Positions 58,523 to 64,000 of a stretch of 64,000 bases of DNA are shown piece by piece; position 1 is the stretch's first letter; each line of letters opens with the position of its first letter. This DNA is from Maridesulfovibrio sp. (lineage in GTDB: Bacteria > Desulfobacterota > Desulfovibrionia > Desulfovibrionales > Desulfovibrionaceae), in contig NZ_OY781616.1 of assembly GCF_963677005.1 (NCBI RefSeq), positions 2,228,766 to 2,292,765 of the forward strand, in the 5' to 3' direction. The notes beneath the pieces are model-generated. The model saw only the letters and a program-made list of their open reading frames with translations, made no database searches and was not told the origin of the DNA. The position numbers and the translations under genes are program-made.

Positions 58523-59449
58523 ATGAGAAAAATCACTATTGCTACCCGCGGCAGCAAGCTCGCACTCTGGCAGGCCGAACATATTTCAGATCTTCTCCGT
58601 GAAGAATACCCCGGCATAGATGTCCAGTTGCTCAAGATCAAGACCAAAGGGGACAAGATTCTTGATGTTCCTCTGGCCAAAGTCGGAGGCAAGGGGCTTT
58701 TCGTAAAGGAAATAGAAGAAGCCCTGCTGGAAAAGAGGGCCGATCTGGCCGTGCACAGCATGAAGGACGTACCCACGGAACTGCCTGAGGGCCTTGAAGT
58801 GGGCGTAATTCCTCCCCGCGAAGCGGATACGGACACGCTGCTTTCCGTTAAATACGATTCCCTGAGCGATCTGCCTGCCGGGGCAGTAGTGGGAACAAGC
58901 AGCCTGCGCCGTCAGTCTCAGCTGCTAACCCTGCGGCCCGATCTCAAGATCGAATCCCTGCGCGGCAACCTCGACACCCGCGTGCGCAAACTTCTTGACG
59001 GTGAATTCGACGCCATTGTGGTCGCCACTGCCGGACTCAACAGACTCGGTCTGTCCGCACCCAAGAGTGAAGTTCTTGCTCCGCCGTCCTTCCTGCCTGC
59101 AGTTGCTCAGGGAGCGCTTGGGATAGAGTATCGCATTGAGGACACCGAAATACAGGACATCCTGCAGTTCATCCACGATGAAAACACAGCCCGGCAGGTA
59201 CATGCCGAACGCGGATTTCTCACCGGCCTTGACGGCGGCTGCCAGGTTCCCATTGCTGCATGGTCCCGGCTTGAAGGTAAAAGCATCACTCTGACCGGTT
59301 TTGTCGCTGATGTGGACGGCTCAAGCCCCATACGTCTGGAAAAGACCGGCCCGGCTGACGAGGCCTGGGACATAGGCCAAAGTCTTGCTGAGGATGTGCT
59401 GAAAGCCGGAGCCAGAGAAATCCTCGACCGGGTTTATGAAAAAATCTGA
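58523..59449 (+). CDS. hemC: Porphobilinogen deaminase (hydroxymethylbilane synthase)
   Basis: Assembles four porphobilinogens into hydroxymethylbilane (308 residues). Motifs: [14 protein letters not shown] at the N-terminus, [24 protein letters not shown] and [10 protein letters not shown]. The dipyrromethane-cofactor cysteine is in [11 protein letters not shown] (about residue 240). The frame is open to 58448, but ATG 58523 fits the family start. It ends with a 14-nt overlap with the HhH-protein gene. It supplies heme, siroheme and B12 precursors, relevant to cobT nearby. Confidence 0.96.
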   Translation: MRKITIATRGSKLALWQAEHISDLLREEYPGIDVQLLKIKTKGDKILDVPLAKVGGKGLFVKEIEEALLEKRADLAVHSMKDVPTELPEGLEVGVIPPREADTDTLLSVKYDSLSDLPAGAVVGTSSLRRQSQLLTLRPDLKIESLRGNLDTRVRKLLDGEFDAIVVATAGLNRLGLSAPKSEVLAPPSFLPAVAQGALGIEYRIEDTEIQDILQFIHDENTARQVHAERGFLTGLDGGCQVPIAAWSRLEGKSITLTGFVADVDGSSPIRLEKTGPADEAWDIGQSLAEDVLKAGAREILDRVYEKI

Positions 59450-59711
59450 GCAAATCCTGAAATCGTTCCGGACTCTGCCCGGCGTGGGTAAATCCATTGC
59501 CGGAGACCTGTGGGACCTTGGCTACCGGTCCCTTGATGATATGCGCGATCAGGACCCGGAAGAAATGTACGCCCGGCTTGAAGAACTGGCCGGACAGCAT
59601 GTGGATCGCTGCATGCTGTATGTCTTCAGATGCGTGGTCTACTGTGTAAACACCGAAGACCGCGACCCGGAACTGGAAAAGTGGTGGAGCTGGAAGGACA
59701 GACAGGATTGA
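59436..59711 (+). CDS. Helix-hairpin-helix (Cdd1-like) protein
   Basis: A 91-residue protein of the 'pathogenicity locus'/Cdd1 family (PF11731). The helix-hairpin-helix [19 protein letters not shown] suggests nucleic-acid binding, and [13 protein letters not shown] followed by WWSWKD is the family's C-terminal pattern. It overlaps hemC by 14 nt, so it is co-translated with it. The molecular role is unknown. Confidence 0.78.
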   Translation: MKKSEQILKSFRTLPGVGKSIAGDLWDLGYRSLDDMRDQDPEEMYARLEELAGQHVDRCMLYVFRCVVYCVNTEDRDPELEKWWSWKDRQD

Positions 59712-59732
59712 TAACTGTCTTATAAAATTTGC

Positions 59733-59776
59733 AAAAAAAGGTCTGGATCATTTGAAATGATTCAGACCTTTTTTTT
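59733..59776 (+). terminator. Terminator after the hemC operon
   Basis: AAAAAAAGGTCTG pairs with CAGACCTTTTTTT, and the inner ATCATTT pairs with AAATGAT. An eight-T run follows. Confidence 0.9.
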
Positions 59777-59900
59777 GCCCGCAGACTCATTCTTTTTATT
59801 AAGAACCATAAAGTTCGCTGAAAAACTTCCGATATGAAAGTTAAACGGGAATCTACAACAAGCAAACATTAATTTTATCTTCCAGGGAAGGAGGTATAAA

Positions 59901-60125
59901 ATGACAAACGGCAACGAACTGTCCAAGGTTTCACAGGCCCCGCCTATAAGGGATGATGAAAACTTCGCCAACACCATGAAGACTCTTCAGCGCAAGAGAC
60001 TGCACCGCAAGGCGTATGGAGACCCTTCCATGCACCGGGAGCTTGTCAGGATTGAATCTTCACCGATTTACAACGCCAATGCGGAGCTCATTCAGGCTGT
60101 AACCACAAGCCACGGTTCCGCATAA
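59901..60125 (+). CDS. Small protein of unknown function
   Basis: A 74-residue hydrophilic protein that I do not recognise. It has a near-perfect ribosome site, GAAGGAGG (59887-59894), 6 nt before ATG 59901, which makes it a credible gene. There is no signal peptide or membrane segment. The middle is basic (TLQRKRLHRKAYGD), and the flanking parts are polar. It is isolated between a terminator upstream and a strong hairpin at 60172, so it is probably its own transcription unit. Confidence 0.65.
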   Translation: MTNGNELSKVSQAPPIRDDENFANTMKTLQRKRLHRKAYGDPSMHRELVRIESSPIYNANAELIQAVTTSHGSA

Positions 60126-60171
60126 ATACGTAAATTTGTTTTGCCATCACGTTTTGCTTTCCATCCGTGAG

Positions 60172-60206
60172 CCAAAGGGGAAACTTGAACAAGGTTTTCC
60201 CTTTGG
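60172..60206 (+). terminator. Large hairpin after the small orphan gene
   Basis: CCAAAGGGGAAAC (60172-60184) pairs with GGTTTTCCCTTTGG (60193-60206), with further TTG/CAA pairing inside. The outer CCAAAGGGG...CCCTTTGG resembles the core of the dispersed repeat at 61429, but the flanks differ. It lacks a U-run, so termination is uncertain. Confidence 0.5.
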
Positions 60207-60302
60207 TGCTCCTGAAGAAATTTCCCCGAGCAGTACCCGGTCATACAGCATTCCTTCTTCAAAGCTCATTTCCTGAAATACAGGCAGAACAATTAATCCC
60301 TG

Positions 60303-61343
60303 TCAGCGAATACGCAACCGCGCCTCCGCTTCGGCGTAAGGCAGCACCTGTCCTACGTGTGCGGCAAGGTCGCCCTGCTCAAGCAGCATATCCACGGCCT
60401 GATCAAGCTGCTCTTCGGAAACGGCGAGGATCAACCCGCCTGAAGTCTGCGCGTCAAAAACAAGGTCGGTCATTATCGGATCGGCGCTCCCGGCAGCATG
60501 GACCTGTTTGCTGCAGTACTGCCGGTTGGCAAAGCTTCCCGCAGGAATCATACCCATTGAAGCAAGATCAATTACATCGTCCATAAACGGGACGCTGTCC
60601 AGCCACAACTCCACGGCAACCCCCGAAGCCTCGGCCATTTCAAGCACATGCCCGCCAAGTCCGAATCCGGTTATGTCCGTAGCACCCTTGATTCCGAGTT
60701 CACGGATTACCTTCCCGCCGCCTTTGTTCAGCCGGGAGGCCCATTTGTATACATCACGTTCAAATTTCTCTGCTCCGTCCCAATCCGCCTTGAGGGCTGT
60801 TGCCAGAACACCGGTTCCCAGCGGCTTGGTCAAAAGCAGATGATCTCCCGCGCGAAGGCCCTTGTTGGACGCAAAACCGTCAGGGTCGACCATGCCGGTA
60901 ACGGAAAGACCGTACTTGATTTCATCGTCCTCAACGCTGTGACCTCCGGCCAGCACGGCACCGGCCTCGCGGGTCTTGTCCATTCCGCCCTTTAAAATTT
61001 CGCGCAGTATTTCCGGTCCCATGGTTTTCATGGGATAACAGACGATATTCATCACGGTCCACGGTTCCCCTCCCATGGCGTAAACGTCCGAAAGGGAGTT
61101 GGCAGCGGCAATCTGGCCGAACCAGTACGGATTGTTGACCACCGGAGTGAAGAAATCCACAGTCTGAACCAGTGCCTTGCCGGCCGGGAACGAAACAATG
61201 GCGGAATCCTCATTGCCGCCGATACCGGTAAGAAGGCGCTCGTCTTCAACTGCCAGACCGTGCAGTACCTGCTCCAGGTCCCCCGGAGCGATCTTGGCAG
61301 CTCAACCGGCAGCTTTCACAGTCTTGACCAATTCACTTGGCAT
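60303..61343 (-). CDS. selD: Selenophosphate synthase SelD, selenoprotein with in-frame UGA
   Basis: Makes selenophosphate from selenide and ATP (346 residues including selenocysteine). The frame from ATG 61343 reads MPSELVKTVKAAG, then TGA at 61302-61304, then AAKIAPGDLEQVL with no further stop until 60303. Position 14 is the SelD active-site Cys/Sec (consensus GC/U.AK). The rest has GGNEDSAIV, VDFFTPVV, ANSLSDVYAMGG and the C-terminal AQTSGG. Stop-based gene finding would start it at 61160. A SECIS-like hairpin lies just after the UGA. It implies SelA, SelB and tRNA-Sec elsewhere in the genome. Confidence 0.93.
61250..61301 (-). promoter_or_regulatory. SECIS-like hairpin downstream of the selD UGA
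   Basis: On the minus strand, 12 nt after the UGA, GCTCC pairs with GGAGC (61289-61271), with GG/CC inside around a GGGA loop and an unpaired U. An outer CTGCCA/TGGCAG helix (61300-61295 with 61255-61250) encloses it. This resembles bacterial SECIS elements, which lie in the coding region right after UGA and bind SelB. Confidence 0.6.
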
Positions 61344-61428
61344 GGCTGACTCCTTGGGGGTATGGGCAGGCAATCCGGTCTCGCCCACTACGGACGAGTC
61401 TTGGAACGGCCTGATAATTTTTAAACTT

Positions 61429-61585
61429 AATTTGATGTGCTGCGCGCTTTTAATAGACTGATTTCGCCGCTGGCAGCCAAAGGGGATAATCCCCTTTGGA
61501 ATCCTTTATAATTTAAAGTTACTGCATTGAAAGTAGTCACTAAAATACAAAGTCTTGCGTAGCTAAGGCAATAGCCATATTTGCA
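61429..61585 (+). repeat. Dispersed intergenic repeat, copy C
   Basis: Starts AATTTGATGTGCTGCGCGC, then CTGATTTCGCC and the core CCAAAGGGGAT-A-ATCCCCTTTGG (61478-61500 region), a perfect 11+1+11 palindrome, followed by AATTTAAAG and a tail with TTGAAAG, ACAAAGTCTTGC and TAGCTAAGG aligning to copy B. It lies between cobT and selD, both on the minus strand. Confidence 0.8.
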
Positions 61586-61623
61586 ATCTGTAAAAAACAT
61601 TGTCTAATTTACAATATGACTGA

Positions 61624-62703
61624 TCAGCAGCTGGAAGCAACCCCTGCGTCTGAAAATGTCGCCATCTGATTGTATATATTCGCGGCAGCACGAAGCATAA
61701 AAACGGAAAGAGCTGCTCCGGAACCTTCACCCAATCGAAGGCCGAGATGCAGCAGCGGTCTGCGGCCAAGCGCTTCCACTACCTTTGCGTAGCCCGGCTC
61801 CGCAGAAGCATGCGAAAGGACGCAGTATCCGCCCACAGCCGGACATATCAGGGACGCTGCGGCATACGCGGCGGTAGAGATGAAACCATCGATGCAGACG
61901 ATCTGGCGGTTTGCCGCCCCGCCGAGGATAAGACCTGCCAGTGCGGCAATTTCATATCCTCCCAATGCGGCCAGTATACTCAGAGGATCACCGCCCCCTA
62001 CAGCCTCGGAATTGGCCTGCAGAGCCGAACGGACCACCCCGGTCTTGCGGATGACTCCGGCGGCGTCTATTCCACCTCCCGGACCGGTTATGTCTGCCGG
62101 ATCAAGGCCGAAATAGGCGCAGTAAAGCGCGGTGGACGGCGTGGTGTTTGAAACCCCCATCTCCCCGGTTCCCAGAGTTTTTATGCCCTGTTCATACGCC
62201 TCGTCCGCTAATCCGATTCCCATGAAGACAGCCCGCAGGCAGTCCTCTTCATTCATGGCCGGACCTTTGGCGATATTTCCGGTTCCGCAACCTATTCTGC
62301 GCTGAATAAGCTGCGGGTGCTCCGGGAAATCTCCACCGATGCATCCGGCATCGACAACCACAAGGTCCACCCCGGCCGTCTGTGCCAGCACATTTATACC
62401 GGCTCCGCCGGCCAGAAAATTTTCCACCATCTGCCGGGTGACTTCCTGCGGAAAAAAACTCACGTTTTCCGCATTCACCCCATGGTCACCGGCGATAGTA
62501 TAAATGCGTGCGGGATCAGCCTGCGGTGCGCATCCGCCGGAAGCCACAAACATTTTCACCGCCAGATCCTCAAGCCGGCCAAGGCTGCCCAGCGGCTTGG
62601 TGAGATTGTCCAGATGCGCGCGGGCCGCGACTTCAAGTTCACTGTCCGCTTCCTGAATCCGTTTTGTGAAACGGACCAGATTCTCTCTTGTAAAATCAAC
62701 CAT
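61624..62703 (-). CDS. cobT: Nicotinate-nucleotide:dimethylbenzimidazole phosphoribosyltransferase
   Basis: Activates the lower ligand of cobalamin by making alpha-ribazole phosphate (359 residues). LDNLTKPLGSLGRLEDLA at the N-terminus, AGDHGVNAENVSFFP, NFLAGGAGINVLA, GEMGVSNTT and the late LRLGEGSGAAL (with the catalytic glutamate) are family motifs. The frame is open to 62811, but ATG 62703 (MVDFTRENLV) gives the usual length. It is divergent from the WcbI-like gene, with only about 75 nt between. No cobalamin riboswitch is seen upstream. Confidence 0.95.
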   Translation of the reverse strand: MVDFTRENLVRFTKRIQEADSELEVAARAHLDNLTKPLGSLGRLEDLAVKMFVASGGCAPQADPARIYTIAGDHGVNAENVSFFPQEVTRQMVENFLAGGAGINVLAQTAGVDLVVVDAGCIGGDFPEHPQLIQRRIGCGTGNIAKGPAMNEEDCLRAVFMGIGLADEAYEQGIKTLGTGEMGVSNTTPSTALYCAYFGLDPADITGPGGGIDAAGVIRKTGVVRSALQANSEAVGGGDPLSILAALGGYEIAALAGLILGGAANRQIVCIDGFISTAAYAAASLICPAVGGYCVLSHASAEPGYAKVVEALGRRPLLHLGLRLGEGSGAALSVFMLRAAANIYNQMATFSDAGVASSC

Positions 62704-62779
62704 ATAGATATCCCGAAACGGCCCATCAGCCGGAATGTGTTGAGAACCGGTGGCCGTGTATGTTAAACCGACAGCTGAA

Positions 62780-63631
62780 ATGAAAAAGAAAACATGTCTG
62801 ATCCACGCCAATTGTCAGGGCGAACCGCTGGAAGAACTGCTGCTGCTCAGCCCCGACTTCAAAAGCCGATACGAAATAAAACGCTTCACCAACTACCTGC
62901 GGGAACCTATCCCGGATGAACTGCTCGCAGGCTGCGACCTTTTCCTCTACCAGTATCTGGGTGAAAACTGGGGAACACTCGGTTCAGGTTCGCTGTGTTC
63001 AAGGCTGAAATCCTCGGCGCGGTCCATAGCTTTTCCTTCCATGTTCTTCAAAACCTACTGGCCCCTGTGGACCAATACCCCCGGATTCGACTATCGGGAT
63101 ATTTTTCTTGAATCCCTCATTGAACGGGAACTCACGGAATCGCAGATTCTTCATCTCTACCTCAACACCAGGCTGGACAGAATCTACAACTTCAAGGAAC
63201 TCACAGCCGAATCCGAAGCCCACGAAAAACATAAGGAGACGTTCACGCCGATCAAATATGTGGACCTTATCCATTCGCTATTCAGGCAGAAACGACTCTT
63301 CAATACCGTAAACCATCCGCGCCGCGAACTTATGATTCACACGGCCGACAGCATCCTTGAAATGATCGGCCTGCCCCGGCTGGAGAGCGAAACATCCGAC
63401 CGGTTCCCGCAGACATTCCCGGACTTCGAACTGCCCATTCATCCGCAGGTAGCCGAACACCTTGGACTGGAATTCGGCGGTCGCGAAGACAGGTATCATG
63501 TTTACGGGGCTGATCTTACATTGGAAGAATACGTAATACGATACATCAAATGCCGCCTTGAAGGCATCACGGATTTCATAGGATTTCTATGTGCGGCTGC
63601 TGAAAGAGAATCCTGCCGAAGCACAGACTGA
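62780..63631 (+). CDS. WcbI-like polysaccharide biosynthesis protein (putative)
   Basis: A 283-residue protein resembling the WcbI family (capsule-associated putative acetyltransferase): the N-terminal CLIHANCQGEPLEELL, with its Cys-Gln pair, then FLYQYLGENWG and SARSIAFPSMFFKTYWP. The WcbI-fold belongs to an SGNH-hydrolase-like group that binds CoA derivatives; activity here is not proven. ATG 62780 fits the family N-terminus, though GTG 62750 or 62756 are possible and none has a strong ribosome site. No other polysaccharide genes are seen nearby. Confidence 0.65.
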   Translation: MKKKTCLIHANCQGEPLEELLLLSPDFKSRYEIKRFTNYLREPIPDELLAGCDLFLYQYLGENWGTLGSGSLCSRLKSSARSIAFPSMFFKTYWPLWTNTPGFDYRDIFLESLIERELTESQILHLYLNTRLDRIYNFKELTAESEAHEKHKETFTPIKYVDLIHSLFRQKRLFNTVNHPRRELMIHTADSILEMIGLPRLESETSDRFPQTFPDFELPIHPQVAEHLGLEFGGREDRYHVYGADLTLEEYVIRYIKCRLEGITDFIGFLCAAAERESCRSTD

Positions 63632-63643
63632 TAAGATCTCCGG

Positions 63644-64000
63644 CTAACGGTTCAGATCAGGCGGCCCCATTACAATCATTTCCGCCAGGGTGAAATCAAC
63701 TTTCGGCAGAGTGCGTATCTTGTTTCCAAGCAGTCCCATTTCAAGCCCGACCAGCTCTCTGTAGAGTGGGGTCCTGTCGATGACCGGGACATTCTCCATG
63801 CCTGAGGTCAGTTCCTGACACTTGAAACAGCCGGGGAACGAAAGGCGGCGCCCATTGGGCTGGAGCAGGGTATTGACCACCCCGTGCATGCGACAGATCA
63901 TGAGACGGTGTTTATACACGCCGCAAAGTCCGTTATCATTCAGGGGACACATTATCTTCGGGCGCATTCCGCTTTCAAGCATGGCTTTGGCATTACGGAC
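63644..64000 (-). CDS. Cysteine-rich conserved protein, 5' end outside window
   Basis: The C-terminal 118 residues of a protein whose frame stays open to the window edge. Cysteines are placed as CPLNDNGLCGVYKHRLMIC and GCFKC, resembling the YkgJ-type zinc/iron-chelating clusters of deltaproteobacterial hypothetical proteins. The function is unknown. It converges on the WcbI-like gene with a 12-nt gap and no terminator between them. A Met at 63982 is internal, not the likely start. Confidence 0.6.
   Translation of the reverse strand, partial: VRNAKAMLESGMRPKIMCPLNDNGLCGVYKHRLMICRMHGVVNTLLQPNGRRLSFPGCFKCQELTSGMENVPVIDRTPLYRELVGLEMGLLGNKIRTLPKVDFTLAEMIVMGPPDLNR

Noticed and set aside
60303..61160. 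selD as a short or 5'-truncated pseudogene beginning at 61160
   Set aside because: The upstream frame continues as perfect SelD sequence through a single TGA at the known Sec/Cys position, followed by a SECIS-like hairpin.
62704..62779. Cobalamin riboswitch before cobT
   Set aside because: The divergent gap is only about 75 nt and has no B12-box; too short for the aptamer.
1..64000. CRISPR array, prophage or insertion sequence
   Set aside because: No regularly spaced direct repeats, integrase, transposase or terminal inverted repeats with target duplications were found; the only dispersed repeat is the intergenic element listed.

Overview
The window is about 64 kb of ordinary bacterial chromosome with compact, mostly plus-strand operons. 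LptE, a TRAP-TAXI transporter, a meso-DAP-type MurE, a sigma-54 two-component system and a selenocysteine-containing SelD point to a Gram-negative, probably anaerobic bacterium. The gene orders (dcw cluster; yceD-rpmF-plsX-fabH-fabG-acpP-fabF-glyA-rib genes-nusB-leuS-lptE-holA) are those I associate with Desulfovibrionales, probably a marine Desulfovibrio/Maridesulfovibrio-like sulfate reducer. That placement is inference from gene order and protein style; no rRNA gene is present. I see no insertion sequence, prophage, CRISPR array, tRNA or rRNA.

Layout. 1-16.3 kb: division and cell-wall (dcw) cluster rsmH-ftsL-ftsI-murE-murF-mraY-murD-ftsW-murG-murC-murB-ftsQ-ftsA-ftsZ, with most junctions overlapping by 4 nt. 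16.4-18.1 kb: a radical SAM protein. 18.1-24.1 kb: a Zra-like envelope/metal stress locus with two CpxP/ZraP-like periplasmic proteins, each behind its own sigma-54 promoter and TTGTGCA repeats, then a DUF4405 membrane protein, a sensor kinase and an NtrC-type regulator. 24.8-27.8 kb: glycine betaine ABC transporter proVWX. 27.9-37.4 kb: Nfu protein, gltX, an orphan solute-binding protein, gamma-glutamyltransferase, a TAXI-TRAP transporter, a SpoIIAA-like protein and rpmB.

37.5-54 kb: yceD-rpmF-plsX-fabHG-acpP-fabF (fatty acid and phospholipid synthesis, no fabD), glyA, dCMP deaminase, ribD-ribE-ribBA-ribH (riboflavin), nusB, leuS, lptE and holA. 54-64 kb: radC, an acylphosphatase-like protein lacking the catalytic arginine, lon, an FmdB-type zinc ribbon, hemC, a helix-hairpin-helix protein, a small orphan protein, selD (in-frame UGA read as selenocysteine), cobT, a WcbI-like protein and a truncated cysteine-rich protein at the edge.

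The main points outside routine annotation are the sigma-54/TTGTGCA architecture of the Zra-like locus, a dispersed ~110-155 bp intergenic repeat present three times (46.9, 58.0 and 61.5 kb), the UGA codon of selD with a SECIS-like hairpin, the altered acylphosphatase active site, and several strong intergenic hairpins, including mutually exclusive stems upstream of proV.
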